A stretch of 64,000 bases of DNA from Polyodon spathula (GCF_017654505.1 NC_054559.1:2984781-3048780), one strand, 5' to 3'; positions 56,101 through 64,000 are shown, numbered from the stretch's first letter. Program-made: numbers and translations. The notes: generated from the letters alone by a model not told the origin.

Positions 56101-56685
56101 GGATACAGAGTGACTAACAATTGTAATTGGACGTGGATTTGACTCCCTTCTCCGCGGAGAATGTGAGCGGAGCAGAGTGCAAAATTCTGCTCACTGCACA
56201 TAATGTCCTCCGCTCCCTCTGCTCCTTCTTCTATTCTGCTCCATTGCTTGTGATCCCCGCTGCAGACAAAATAGGCACGCTGAAGAAAAAAAAGAGCAGA
56301 AAAAAAAACAACTGTGCTGTGTTCTTCTCAGTGCTGTGAAAGAGTGGGCCGGAAATGTCCACTCCACGTTCTGCTCTAGCAACTCCCCTGCTCCACTCCC
56401 CCGCTCCATATACAATCGGCACGCTCCGCTCATGCGCCGACTCTCCCCAGAGGCAGATTGAGAATGATGACATCACCGCTCCTGTTCCTCTTCTCTTCTG
56501 TTTCCTCTGCTCAGGCCTATGAGGAGTGCAGCTGCGAGCGGGACAGAGTGAACCTGTTAGCGGATATAACTGTGAGGGCTGGGGAGGGTGCGAGAGAGAG
56601 GCGGCTTGGGCCTGAGCTGTCACGCAGGCTGCATCTCTACATGGGAGCCAGGAACGCTGAGCTGGTTCTGGATTCATGCGGGTGA
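34675..56685 (+). CDS. EME2: EME2 structure-specific endonuclease subunit, complete, eight coding exons
   Basis: Non-catalytic partner of MUS81. The dimer is an XPF-type nuclease that cleaves replication forks, flaps and nicked junctions in the nucleus. Coding exons are 34675-35197, 42727-42866, 43804-43896, 48791-48915, 50664-50730, 52298-52413, 55721-55916 and 56515-56685; all junctions are in phase and give 476 residues plus TGA. Residues 12-27 hold the EME2 hallmark [13 protein letters not shown]. Residues about 100-158 form a very charged Arg/Lys/Glu helix. The degenerate nuclease core spans about 160-360 ([48 protein letters not shown]), and the HhH2 region about 385-470 ([37 protein letters not shown]). 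The human protein is 379 residues; the extra length is mainly N-terminal. An in-frame TAA at 34666-34668 supports the start. EME1 lacks the WEISDSD start and is not syntenic here. Introns 1, 2, 5 and 6 carry large tandem arrays. Confidence 0.95.
35225..35460 (-). repeat. tandem array of tRNA A-box-like segments
   Basis: About five units of 40-48 bp. On the minus strand each reads like GTGTGGTCTAGTGGTTAGAG followed by CTGAG, close to the D-arm/A-box end of a tRNA-derived SINE. It starts just 28 bases after the EME2 exon 1 donor. Confidence 0.6.
35600..36022 (-). mobile_element. tRNA-derived SINE, about 420 bp
   Basis: Minus-strand head GGGGCTCTTGAGTGGCGCAT contains box A TGGCGCATCTG (36004-35994), and box B GGTTCAAGTCC is at 35940-35930, about 60 bases apart as in a tRNA. 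A unique body and the tail GGGTAAAATCAATTGGCGAT follow, ending in an A-rich stretch. Both pol III boxes are intact, so the copy may be fairly young. It is in EME2 intron 1, antisense to the gene. Confidence 0.8.
36045..36700. other. EME2 intron 1, unclassified spacer
   Basis: Between the SINE and the satellite; includes an A-rich stretch at about 36600-36660. No family recognised. Confidence 0.4.
36707..42645 (+). repeat. 5.9-kb satellite, interspersed 23- and 28-bp units
   Basis: Roughly 230 tandem units with core GTAGACGTAGCGTTGCTATG. The core is followed either by AAA (23-bp unit) or by AAATGAAA (28-bp unit, an extra TGAAA). The two lengths alternate irregularly. Most units are identical; rare ones carry AGCATTG, TGCTGTG, or broken or duplicated segments. 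The first units (GTAAACGTAGTG) and last units (TAGCATTG, TTACG) are more diverged than the middle. The core contains a small hairpin TAGC-GTT-GCTA. It fills most of EME2 intron 1 and ends about 80 bases before exon 2. No real coding capacity. Confidence 0.95.
42727..42866 (+). CDS. EME2: EME2 exon 2
   Basis: Acceptor ctgtgacacag, then [20 protein letters not shown] and the [12 protein letters not shown] block shared with mammalian EME2, ending DM|gtaggt. The intron 1 satellite ends only about 80 bases upstream, so branch point and polypyrimidine tract must lie in that short gap. Confidence 0.92.
43010..43310. repeat. foldback repeat family, copy 5
   Basis: Contains TCCATGAGCTACATGGTTCT, ACATGTATTTTCATTTTAAA, CACCTCAGCAGTCTG and GACAGGAAAGAAGCCAGCGA. 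The G-rich minisatellite of EME2 intron 2 begins in its right half (GGGGTGGGGACAATTTC). Confidence 0.7.
43290..43795 (+). repeat. G-rich minisatellite beside EME2 exon 3
   Basis: About a dozen irregular units of 35-50 bp around GGGGAGTCAGTGGAGGGTTC and CCTGGTTCTGA(T/C)GGGGAGG. Runs of three to six G recur every few bases on the transcribed-strand complement, so RNA and DNA could form G-quadruplexes. The array stops about 10 bases before the exon 3 acceptor. Confidence 0.88.
43804..43896 (+). CDS. EME2: EME2 exon 3
   Basis: 31 codons, phase 0 at both ends: [20 protein letters not shown] and [11 protein letters not shown]. Acceptor tatctcctgcag, donor CAG|gtaagc. A G-rich minisatellite abuts its acceptor. 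Confidence 0.92.
44275..44770. other. EME2 intron 3, unclassified
   Basis: No gene. An open frame at 43916-44272 has no family features. A small direct repeat CTCTGTCTTTTGAG lies at about 44260-44300. Nothing else can be named. Confidence 0.35.
44770..45735. repeat. foldback repeat family, copy 6, split by a tandem array
   Basis: Left half (44800-45060) has ATTTTCATTTTAAAACATGA and CACTTCCTGGGTCACTTCAC; the right end (45645-45735) has TTAGTACCAGATGGGGTTAT and AAATACATGTTTG. Between them an irregular array of TGTAGTGTAGAGGTCTGTG units (about 45065-45650) has expanded from the family's own AGAGAT..TAGTGTAGTACC segment. Confidence 0.7.
46124..46140 (+). other. putative primer-binding site (tRNA-Leu-like)
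   Basis: TGGTGTCAGACCGGGAC starts 4 bases after the LTR end. TGGTGTCAGA is the usual complement of the acceptor stem plus CCA of tRNA-Leu; the last seven bases match less well. Confidence 0.5.
46210..46817 (+). pseudogene. gag-like ORF with four zinc knuckles, frameshifted
   Basis: A basic start [20 protein letters not shown] is followed by two knuckles in one frame (C-x2-C-x4-H-x4-C in [14 protein letters not shown]; variant [13 protein letters not shown]) and two in another frame ([14 protein letters not shown] and [14 protein letters not shown]). The frame change lies between about 46400 and 46490. A 27-bp duplication (AGGGAGAGCCGCACCAGTCC) follows at about 46680-46745. Zinc knuckles bind the element RNA. 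No capsid homology was recognised. Confidence 0.65.
48140..48590. repeat. foldback repeat family, copy 7
   Basis: Contains TTGTCTCCACCCCTTCACTG, GGCTTCTTTCCTGTCAATAA and CAGGAGACACTGCTGGGGTG, with the outer AAATACATATTTGAT and TTTTAAAATG blocks. Same orientation-ambiguous, inverted design as the other copies. In EME2 intron 3. Confidence 0.7.
48791..48915 (+). CDS. EME2: EME2 exon 4
   Basis: Acceptor tcttggtacag, then [20 protein letters not shown] and the strand [16 protein letters not shown], which parallels human ARPHLAVIGLDAYLW. The donor TG|gtaaat splits the Trp codon. Confidence 0.9.
49405..49530. repeat. 43-bp tandem repeat, three copies
   Basis: Unit with CCTTCACTGAATTATCCCT and CCTTGTTCAGGCTGGACA; the last copy is diverged. 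EME2 intron 4. Confidence 0.8.
49540..50660. other. EME2 intron 4 remainder
   Basis: No gene or named repeat. Includes a poly-T run (49959-49973) and a GC-richer part near 50450-50640 of unknown meaning. Confidence 0.35.
50664..50730 (+). CDS. EME2: EME2 exon 5, 67 nt
   Basis: Short exon encoding [20 protein letters not shown] and EE. It completes the Trp codon started in exon 4, and its length of 67 nt restores phase 0. Acceptor cttgtttcag, donor GAG|gtaagt. Similarity to mammalian EME2 is weaker here, but the phase fit is exact. Confidence 0.85.
50745..51160. repeat. foldback repeat family, copy 8
   Basis: Contains TGTATTTTCATTTTAAAACA, TTGCCACCCCTCAGGGC, CTTTTCTGTCAGTTACAACC, GGCAGGCAAGGCAAGCAACC and CACATTTGAGGTCTATA. 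The EME2 intron 5 minisatellite begins immediately after it. Confidence 0.7.
51165..52297 (+). repeat. EME2 intron 5 minisatellite containing exon 6 acceptor copies
   Basis: Units of about 70-100 bp built from GTTAACTGCACTGGGTCTGT, GGCAGTGTTTCTCAGGGTGC, optional TGCTCTCCTCTAG and ATGCTGGTCTCCATGCAGCT. Six units keep a full CTCCTCTAG acceptor (AG at 51232-33, 51391-92, 51567-68, 51814-15, 51973-74, 52149-50). Their spacings are 159, 176, 247, 159 and 176, so a 582-bp block of three units is tandemly duplicated. The unit matches the true exon 6 acceptor and its first 30 bases at 25 of 30 positions. Confidence 0.93.
52298..52413 (+). CDS. EME2: EME2 exon 6
   Basis: Acceptor ctctgctctag in phase 0, then [38 protein letters not shown] and donor CAG|gtaagt. 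This is the strongest EME2 block (human [17 protein letters not shown]). Its acceptor and first 30 bases are the template, or a member, of the minisatellite filling intron 5. Confidence 0.93.
52420..53510. other. EME2 intron 6, first part
   Basis: No gene or named repeat identified. Moderately AT-rich. Confidence 0.35.
53515..54112 (+). repeat. about 34-bp tandem array, EME2 intron 6
   Basis: About 17-20 irregular units of AACATGCTAATATTCACAAT followed by GGAACATCACAAAG. Some units lack the ATCACAAAG part, giving shorter periods. Intervals vary from about 20 to 36 bp. Confidence 0.88.
54120..55140. other. EME2 intron 6, middle part
   Basis: A duplicated segment ATAAAAACCCTGTGTAGAAT with TCATTTATTGCTAAA is seen at about 54727-54786 and 54806-54850, and an inverted TGGTCGACAGTTAGTGATTA / AGTGACTGTCGACCA lies at about 54678-54718. 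Probably part of an LTR or other element, not assigned. Confidence 0.4.
55145..55610 (-). mobile_element. old LINE 3' end in EME2 intron 6
   Basis: A diverged minus-strand relative of the LINE tail at 10228-10690: the order AGAGATCATTTGGCCAGTTT, GTGCTCGTC, CCAGTGATTCAGCATCAACA, TGTGAAGAAGTGTCTCCTTC and CCTCTGGTCCTGGTTTCTGT is kept. It holds an internal 50-60-bp duplication around AACATGACTAGGTAAC. Confidence 0.7.
55721..55916 (+). CDS. EME2: EME2 exon 7
   Basis: Acceptor gcgtctctag. Encodes [20 protein letters not shown], then [20 protein letters not shown] and [19 protein letters not shown], the first helix-hairpin-helix. Donor CAG|gtaagc. GC-rich compared with its introns. Confidence 0.94.
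56515..56685 (+). CDS. EME2: EME2 exon 8, terminal
   Basis: Acceptor cctctgctcag. Encodes [20 protein letters not shown], then [20 protein letters not shown] and VLDSCG with TGA at 56683-56685. It contains the second part of the HhH2 region and the normal family end. Confidence 0.94.
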   Translation, partial: AYEECSCERDRVNLLADITVRAGEGARERRLGPELSRRLHLYMGARNAELVLDSCG

Positions 56686-58455
56686 CCAGAGTGGAAGAAA
56701 GATCTGAGGTAACCAGCTGGGGTGCTTCGGATTGATGGTTCTGCTGTTTTAAATGGCAGATCCACTTGGAACAGCTGTGTGTGTGTTTGGTTGCATCAGT
56801 GTCATTGTATTACAAAGTAGGGAAGGAAACATGCAGCTAGTCACAACACAAAGAGGGGACTTTTCTGGGTTCAGGTTGAAATGATGCAGCTGAAACATTG
56901 CCAAACAACGGGGGGGTGGGTGTGTACACTGACATAGCTGGGGAGATCTATGTTACTTACCCTCCCATAACAAAGGAACAAGAGACTCTGTAAATGAATC
57001 TCCTATAATTGGAGCTGATGGTTCCATTTGCATTTTTTCAATATATGCTACTTGATGTTATCAAAATATCCCAATATGTTTTTTTCCTGCTTCTGCTTGA
57101 TGTATAAAATCTTTTTTTTTTTTTTAAGTCAGATTTCACACAGACCTTGTTCTCTTCCATTAAGCAGGTACACGGTCAGCCTCAGTTAGAATGGAGGTTG
57201 GCTGGCAGGACCCTTTCCAATGTGCCTCTCTGATATGAAGTTACCTACTGAGTGTTCAGTGGGAAGGATGCTGAATGCAGGATTTAAATCTTATCAGTGA
57301 ACTACCAGAAAAACACTAAAGGCTGGCAAATATACGTTTAAATGGCAGCTTTACAAAAATGGGATTCTTTACTGTTGTCTTTTTGAAGATTGAATTGTAG
57401 TCTACAGATGAGATTGAGTTGTACACCCATTTCTTATTGTGGTTTGCACACCAAGTCCATGATAGTAATGCATTAATTCTGGTATCCATTTTGATTCTGT
57501 ACGATTTAGCTGCTTAAAATGAAACTAATCCGATGTGCTGTGGAGTTTAAAGTGTGTGTTCCTAACTCAATTTATTACAGAATATGTTACATATTATGTA
57601 TTGCCATCATTTCGTAGGTCTCGGATTTTCCTACATGTAAAAACCACACATTATGGTAAAGGTGAATGTGATTTTTTGAATGGTAACTTGTTTGATGCTG
57701 TTAGAGAAGAATATTTATCAAACGCTCCTTGCAGGTACTTCAATGTTACAAATTCAAGAGGTCGCAAGAAGCTGACATTGAAAATGCGTCAGTCACAGGA
57801 AAAGCAGGAAATTGACTCAAATCTGAGCCAGTGAGTCTGGCTTCAAGAGTCCTTTTAAAGAAAAAACATTTATGTTTAATATAATGTGCTCCTTTTTCAT
57901 ACAGTAAAATGTGAGCTAATGAGTGTTCTGAGTCATTTTAAAGAAAATAAATGGCATTTAAATAAATGGCAAACATAAATTATTTTTTTTTATACATAAA
58001 TGCGCTCAGAGCCATTGCCAACAACAAAAAAACGTTCAGAAGAATCAGCTCACCTGTTTCAGATGAGGTCCTTCAGCAGGAAGTGCAGCACGGAAAAATG
58101 TTTTATGTTTATGAATGCTATGAAACAAATACCTTTCAAAATCAAAAATGATGTCTGAGCTGACACTTGGTTTGATATGTAAGACTCTCTTCATGCCTCC
58201 TAAATGTTTCATGTTTAACCCTTAATCTATGTTTAAAATTAATCATGAACTGGCACAAAAAAATTCTAATAAAAACTTTTTTTTTTTCACAAACTCTACC
58301 TTCAGTAACTCCAACCTTCAATGTGTTTGTTTATATAGTGAAAGTCAAGAGCAAACCTGCTAACTGTTCAGGATTAACAAAACAACTAATATAGTAGAAA
58401 ACATTTCCCTCCAAGAGCTCACCAAGTCGGCAATGGTCCTGTCATCCACTGCATT
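56686..58455. other. EME2 3' flank
   Basis: Probable 3' UTR and beyond. A 99-residue open frame at 57535-57834 and a 61-residue one at 57966-58151 have no recognised family or splice context. No poly(A) signal before 57946. Confidence 0.35.
57946..57966 (+). promoter_or_regulatory. candidate EME2 poly(A) signals
   Basis: Two AATAAA hexamers at 57946-57951 and 57961-57966, about 1.26 kb past the stop. They are the first canonical signals downstream. This implies a 3' UTR of about 1.3 kb if used. Inference from motif only. Confidence 0.35.
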
Positions 58456-58463
58456 GTCTAAAT

Positions 58464-58769
58464 CAGCGGTTCTCAATCCTGGTCCAGGGGGAACACTGCC
58501 CTGCTGGTTTTTGTTCCAACCAAGCGCTCATTTTTCATAATTGAACCCTTAATTTAACTAAATTTGCCTAATCTGATCTTTTTAATTATTTTAAACAGAT
58601 GGAGATTTCACTTTATGTATAAAATTGTATAATAAACTTAATTTCTTTAACTTTTCATAAACTGTTCTATTTAAAAAGTCAAATTAAGCTAATTATTAGT
58701 TCCATTAAGGGTTCAATTATGTAATTGATCGCTTGGTTGGAACAAAAACCAGCAGATTGAGAACCACTG
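58464..58769. mobile_element. hAT-type MITE with perfect 8-bp target duplication
   Basis: A 306-bp element with ends CAGCGGTTCTCAATCCTGGT and (inverted) CAGTGGTTCTCAATCTGCTG, flanked by GTCTAAAT at 58456-58463 and again at 58770-58777. An 8-bp duplication and CA(G)...CTG ends are the hAT signature. Subterminal inverted TTGTTCCAACCAAGCG / CGCTTGGTTGGAACAA extend the palindrome. No ORF. Confidence 0.9.
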
Positions 58770-59079
58770 GTCTAAATAATACATCTGGTCTAAAATCTCT
58801 TCATTTTCACTGTTTCCTTGCCTAGGTAACCAACTAGTGCTTTTCACACCTTCGTGAGATGAATGTGCAAAATCAACACTCTCTAAATGGGACCATTTGG
58901 AGTTCTTTCACATAGTGATAGAAGACATTGAAAAGGACTTCTAGCCAAACATTTTTATTACATTTATTTAGTTTATTTTAGTATTTCTTCATGTCGCACT
59001 ATTTTACTAGTATTTCTTGTGTGTCACTAGAGAATATAGAAAGATTATTAAACCAAAAACTAGAGCAGGCAGAATTCTC

Positions 59080-59400
59080 CCAAAGCATAGCAATTTTAGC
59101 TATATGGTTTTACTGTTGGAATTGTGACTTAAAAAAATCATTCTATATAGGTCAGAAATATGTAGCATTTTCATTTTAAAACTTCTGGTACTACTTTAGG
59201 TTAAGTAAATCTCTGTTTGCAGGCTTTGTGTTCAGAGAGCATTTCACTTTTAAAATGTATTCCCTGGAGAAGGAAGTTGTCCCCACCCCTTCTGGGCCAC
59301 CTTTCCTGTCAGTGTCCAACGAGCTGCTTCCTCAAATGACTGACATGCTCTCAGCCAGTAAGATTTGAGGACTTGCATGAAGGGTGAGATTTATGACAGT
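59080..59400. repeat. foldback repeat family, copy 9 (half)
   Basis: Contains GTAGCATTTTCATTTTAAAA, GGTTAAGTAAATCTCTGTTT, GTTGTCCCCACCCCTTCTGG and CAGTGTCCAACGAGCTGCTT. The second half is missing, so the copy is truncated. Confidence 0.65.
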
Positions 59401-59727
59401 GTTATGGTAGACGGTGTATATGTGATGTATGGGGACACTGAAAGTCTTCCAGAATGCCCTGAATTGTTTACAAGAAAGGCATTACATCATCACTGCTGAA
59501 TCCTGCGCTGTCTGTATTGAAACACACTTTTACACATACTGCTAGCTCTTGGAAAGTGTAATAACCCACTGTATCATAAATATGGTGACAGTGAAGTGCA
59601 AAGAGCTAGCAAATCTACACAGACATAGCTGCAGCCAGGAGACGGAAACAGGGTGATAACATCAGAGAGGGGATGGGTCAGTGACACAACATTAACAGTG
59701 AAGCAATATTTCTGTTTTATCTCAGAA

Positions 59728-60621
59728 ATGGATTCTGGAAAAAATATAGATTTTTTAACTTGCGTAAAGTGCCGCGTGATCCAGAACTTGCATAAACTAG
59801 TAAGTATGCTAGAAATGAAGCTGGAAGAAATGAGACCGCAACAGGATCTTGAGCTGGCACTCCCACAATTCATGGAAGTCTGCACCACCCCTAATAGAAT
59901 GAAAGCCACCAGGGAAATAGGTCAGAATAGCTGTGTTCAGGTAGGCAGAAGCAGGGGAAAAAAGAAACTTCGTCAAACACAACCACCAGAAATCAAAACC
60001 ACCAACAAATTTGAGTCGTTTCAAAATTTTGATGAGCAAAACCAACAAGAGAACGAAAAGAACAACATCCAGGACCCTATTGACAGTGGTGACCAGACAG
60101 CAAAAATAGGGGAGGTCATGATTGTTGGGGATTCCATATTGAGAAATACGGCAAGTTGAATTCGCAGTTTGGACCCCCTTACTACAACAGTGTGCTGCTT
60201 TCTGGGAGTCTCTGTCAAGCACATCACTGAGAACGTGGACAGGCTCCTACATCGAACAGGAGACGACCCGGTAGTAGTCGTCCACATCGGTACAAACAAC
60301 ATTGGAAGAGACAGACCAAAATCCCTGCAAAACAAATTCAGAGAGCTAGGAAGGAAATTAAAAGAGAAAACCAAAACTGTGGTATTTTCTGGTATACTAC
60401 CCGCACCTTGCAAAGGACCATATGGACAGCTGGAAATAATTAATCAAAACGCATGGCTGAAGACGTGGTGCACACGGGAAGGCTTCGCCTATCTTGATCA
60501 TTGGACCACATTCTACAACGAGGACTATCTGTATAGATGGGACGGACTGCACTTAATTAAAAAGGGAACGAGTCTACTTGGAGAAAAGATCCTTGAGCAG
60601 GTTCAGAAGCATTTAAACTAG
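59728..60621 (+). pseudogene. LINE ORF1 with SGNH esterase-like domain, one internal stop
   Basis: ORF1 of a CR1-like non-LTR retrotransposon. From ATG 59728 the protein opens with a Cys pair (LTCVKC) and a coiled-coil-like stretch (LHKLVSMLEMKLEEM), then a low-complexity linker. An esterase/SGNH-hydrolase region follows, with block I VMIVGDSILR (GDS nucleophile), block III VVVHIGTNNIGRDR (GTN) and block V WDGLHLIKKG (DGxH). Esterase domains are known in CR1 ORF1 proteins. A single in-frame TGA at 60157-60159 separates block I from the rest; the frame is otherwise open to the stop at 60619-60621. No ORF2 follows. It is outside host genes. Confidence 0.82.
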
Positions 60622-60664
60622 AAAGGAAGGGGGGAGAAATCAACAAAAAAACAGAAGGGAGACT

Positions 60665-60855
60665 GTCCCTACCAGCGGGGACCCCGCCTTGTACACGGTC
60701 GTGCCTTTACCAGTGGGGACCCAACTCTGCACATTGTACGGCCTTGCCTTTACCAGCAGGGACCCCGCCTTGCACACTCTGCGGCCGTGCCTTCACCAGC
60801 AGGGACCCCACCTTGTACACTGTGCGGCTGTGCCTTTACCTGCGGGAACTCCTAT
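60665..60855 (+). repeat. 43-bp tandem repeat
   Basis: About 4.5 copies of a unit with TTTACCAGCAGGGACCCCGC, CTTGTACAC and GTGCGGCCGTGCC, placed directly after the LINE ORF1. The end merges into foldback copy 10. Confidence 0.88.
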
Positions 60856-61130
60856 TTTCAAGCCATGCTTCTGATTTCATGGTCCCCTGTAGAGTGCAAT
60901 TGTTCCCACCCCTTCAGTGCTGCCTTTCCTGCCGACCCCAAAAACACTGCTGAGGTGACCTAGGAAGTGGAGCAGTAACAGACTTCCTGGACTTCAAGGC
61001 AAGCAAACTGACAACTTTGTTCGACCTAATACCAGATGTTTTAAATTGAAAATACTGTTTGCTGTAGCATGTGTTGCTTTGAAAACTACTCATTTGAGAC
61101 CTCTGTAGTGAATGGCACTGCGTGATACAT
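60840..61130. repeat. foldback repeat family, copy 10
   Basis: Contains GTTCCCACCCCTTCAGTGCT, GCCTTTCCTG, ACTGCTGAGGTGACCTAGGA and GACCTAATACCAGATGTTTT. The left outer part is replaced by the 43-bp array. Confidence 0.65.
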
Positions 61131-61139
61131 TAATGGGAG

Positions 61140-62630
61140 TATTTTATTAACTTTACACTGAATTGCAGAGCTCAGCAGGTAAGATTTTGAACATTACTTT
61201 GATACCTTAATTTTAATTCTTCACAGTTCAGTCCGCTCCACAGTATGGTATTTTCAGTCTTCTGGTCAAACTTGCTCTCACTGCTGTACAAGCCTTTTGC
61301 TTAAGAACATGTGTGTTTCAGCACTGACCCATTTATTAATATACAAATAATAAGAATATATATGCTCTGCCACTCATTCCTCAGGGAGAAGATTGGTGAA
61401 AACCACATAACTGTTAAGTGGCTTTGTAGCAAATTCCATTAGTCCAGTATAAAGAATTGCTGGACATGGCTGTTCCAGAGTTAGTCCTCACAGGGCTGCT
61501 TGCTCTGCACCAGGTTCCGTAGTGCCGGAGTTAGTCCTCACAGGGCTGGTTGGTCTATTATTATTATTAATTTCTTACAGTTATATACAAAAAATACATA
61601 TCAAAAATTACAGTACAATCAAGAACAAGATACAAAATACAATGACTTCAATCCTAATAAGAGCAAATACAAAACAGTATGATTTGAGATCGGGGCAGTT
61701 CAAGAGCAGATAACAGTGTTGATAGTCACATCAGGGTTAGATACAAGTGCAAGTGAAATATAAAATACTATAGATTGGGTTCAGTGCAGGATTAAATACA
61801 GTAAAATAGGGAGCAGCACTCAGCCCAGCTTGTTCTGCAGCAAGTGCTTGAGCCCCGGGGCAGAGGAAGGACGCTCAGGGTGTCCACACTCTCTGGGAGC
61901 AGCTGTCGGAGCCGTGCATAGTGCCAAGGAAATTCATGGTTAAATTAATTTTAATATAAGCATTTTCCAGATATTTAATTCAGACTCTTGTCTGTGTGTC
62001 ATGCTGTGGAGACTGGGTTGTTAACACCGATTCCATAACATTCTTAATCAGATCTTTCAAAGTTGATAAGGCACAAACTGTTAACTGTTTGAAGCTCACC
62101 TTCCAAAATACATTCCATTTCTAACACACCCTTTTTATGTGACACGCAACTGTCTATCAAATACTGTGAACCAATGGAAGAACCAACAAAGACTTTACAG
62201 TACAAGGGAATGCCTATACATTGTGTTATTTAAACTCAAAACAAGGATTTTCTTTTCTTATCTCTGGGCTCTCTCTGGGTGCTCTGGATTTGCTCTTTCT
62301 TCAAAACATCTCATTGCTCTCAATTCATCAAACTCTGAATTTCTTCAACAAAGATGCAGTGATGTAATCTTCAAAACTGTCCCAGAGAAGATGGGCTTCC
62401 TCTGGAATGACGAAACTTTTGCCTGCAGACTTCACAGAGATACTGCTAACTTCTATAGAGAGGACGACCGTGTTAAGACTTTGTTTTAAACATCACACCA
62501 ACAGAATAAGTGTCAAACTCATTACAAGTAGCTGAACTGAAGCCATGCTTTTGATGATATCACAATACGTAATGTGCTTCTATTTAACTAGATGTTGAAC
62601 ATTGTGCATGCTTACTTAGCCACATTGAAG
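61140..62630. other. 3' intergenic region, unclassified
   Basis: No gene recognised. A direct duplication GGAGTTAGTCCTCACAGGGC is seen at about 61480 and 61529. The 116-residue frame at 62139-62489 lacks any family feature. Confidence 0.35.
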
Positions 62631-62639
62631 CTAAGTACA

Positions 62640-62840
62640 CAGAAAACAAAACACTGGTACACAAAACTAAACTAAACACTGGTACACAAAACAAAACACT
62701 GGTACCTAAAAGAAAACACTGGCAAAGAAAACAAAATACTGGTTTCATAAAACAAAATACTGGTACACAAATCAAAATACTGGTACACGAAACAAAACAT
62801 TGGTAAACAAAACAAAAACACTGATACACAAAACAACAAC
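62640..62840. repeat. 21-26-bp tandem repeat
   Basis: About nine irregular units around ACTGGTACACAAAACAAAAC. Minus-strand ORFs rich in CFVYQC are artefacts of it. Confidence 0.85.
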
Positions 62841-62844
62841 TATA

Positions 62845-64000
62845 TACAGCAATTCCACAAGTAGCAATTGTTTTCTTTTTATATCTTACTTCTTATGTTC
62901 TTCCTCTCTGAACAACCAACCCTGATGAGCGGCTGATCCGCTCTTTATATACACGTGACCATCTCCAACTTGGAAATCACTTCATTAATTTGGAGATGGC
63001 CACATTATGCATGTGTTTAGCTGGATGGGGAATTTTAACCACATCCATACCGTATAACAGTAATAATAAACATTGTGTTTAAACACCAAACAATACCTTT
63101 AAATCATATTATAATCCAGGGCTGGCAATGGAAAATAAAACAAGCAATGTGATTGGTTGAGCAAGGTTCCAGCTGTCCGTATATTGGATGAGTACGGAAA
63201 GTTGGAGCCTTGTCACATATTCGAAATCAATGCTCTGCCTCACAGAATTTAAAGTATCGGACGGTAGCCACCTTGCTTTTATAGTTACAGATGTACAGCA
63301 GAGTGATGTACAAACTGAGTGACCAATTACCCGCAGAAAATCTCAAAGTAGTAAGTAGACATGACGATTTGGATGAAGAACAATTAAATGAACTGGAAGA
63401 CAGCAACAAAAAAAAAAAATAATGTAAAAATCGGTCTCTACTAGTCATCCCGACTTTGTCACTTAAAATAATGTATTTTTAGCTGTTTGTAAACGCTACA
63501 GAAAAACACAAAAAAGATACTTCTGCACATAATCTGACACATACCTTGAAGATTTACTAAAATCCAAGACGTATTTTTTTCATTCCTCCAGTCTGTTCTG
63601 CTCAAACAGTGTATCTGCACTGTCAGAGACAGGGAAAAAAAATAACTCAGTGCTGTCTCAACTCCGCCACCTGGTGTATCTTTTTAATGGCATTGTCCAC
63701 AAAATCTAAACTACAGATGTAATTTCTTTTGCATGTTCCAATAAAATTAATTTACTCAGCTTAACTTAGTGTGAAGTTCAAAGTTATACTTTACGTTATT
63801 ACTTTATTGGTGTAAGGATATAAATATATAAATAAATAAATAAATATTTTTTTGCTCTAAACATGATTTTGCTTTTTTTTTTTTTCCAAATCCAGTGCTT
63901 GAGCTGGATTATAAATGCAGTAAGGCCCTTCAGGTTGTCCGTATACGGTGGATATAGACCTCTAGGGGGTTGGAGGCACTTAACTTTGCTGGGCTTTATT
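62845..64000. other. 3' end of window, unclassified
   Basis: AT-rich. A short plus-strand frame at 63294-63422 is acidic and Lys-terminated but unsupported. TGTCCGTATA-type words occur at about 63175 and 63938 and may mark a transposon. The neighbour expected from mammalian synteny (SPSB3) is not seen. Confidence 0.35.

Noticed and set aside
57535..58151. Two ORFs of 99 and 61 residues as a possible gene after EME2
   Set aside because: No family features, no splice-consistent partner, AT-rich context; likely 3' UTR or flank.
62139..62489. 116-residue ORF
   Set aside because: No recognised domain, repeat relation or neighbour support.
56686..64000. SPSB3, the next gene in mammalian synteny
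   Set aside because: No SPRY or SOCS-box sequence seen on the minus strand; it may lie beyond the window or elsewhere.

Overview
The window is vertebrate nuclear DNA: spliced genes with GT-AG introns, very repeat-rich introns, and LINE, DIRS, Tc1, hAT, SINE and LTR-element remnants. The four host genes are MAPK8IP3 (JIP3, + strand, last three coding exons), NME3 (- strand, complete, 169 codons), MRPS34 (- strand, complete, 217 codons) and EME2 (+ strand, complete, 476 codons). This order and orientation matches the block on human chromosome 16p13.3. The abundant LINE 3' tails that end in tandem TTCTTATG, together with the SINE and foldback families, suggest a non-teleost ray-finned fish such as a sturgeon or paddlefish. 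That taxon call is an inference from memory of repeat families.

Layout. 1-7096 is MAPK8IP3 intron with a 46-bp and a 32-bp tandem array, a DIRS-type tyrosine-recombinase remnant and old Tc1 and LINE pieces. 7097-16085 holds the last three MAPK8IP3 coding exons. The intron between the first two carries an internally deleted LTR retrotransposon with a MITE nested in its LTR, a solo LTR and LINE tails. 16086-22073 is intergenic, with hairpin MITEs, a 36-bp array and microsatellites. 22074-25704 is NME3, and a GC-box/CRE-like promoter lies just beyond its start codon. 25850-28000 holds LINE reverse-transcriptase and minisatellite debris. 28026-33026 is MRPS34, with a dead DD34E Tc1-like element in intron 2. 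33027-34674 is the divergent MRPS34/EME2 promoter interval. 34675-56685 is EME2, eight coding exons spread over 22 kb. 56686-64000 is EME2 3' flank with a hAT MITE that has a perfect 8-bp target duplication, a LINE ORF1 esterase pseudogene and more repeats.

The host proteins do separate jobs: JNK/kinesin scaffolding, nucleoside diphosphate kinase, mitochondrial small-subunit protein, and the MUS81 nuclease partner. They are linked by conserved synteny rather than by pathway.

The most unusual content is in EME2 introns. Intron 1 holds a nearly 6-kb satellite built from two interspersed unit lengths (23 and 28 bp) and ending about 80 bp before exon 2. Intron 5 holds a minisatellite that has copied the splice acceptor and first bases of exon 6 at least six times, arranged as a duplicated 582-bp higher-order repeat. 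Intron 2 holds a G-run-rich minisatellite ending next to the exon 3 acceptor. A foldback repeat family with about ten copies runs through all four loci and has itself nucleated tandem arrays.
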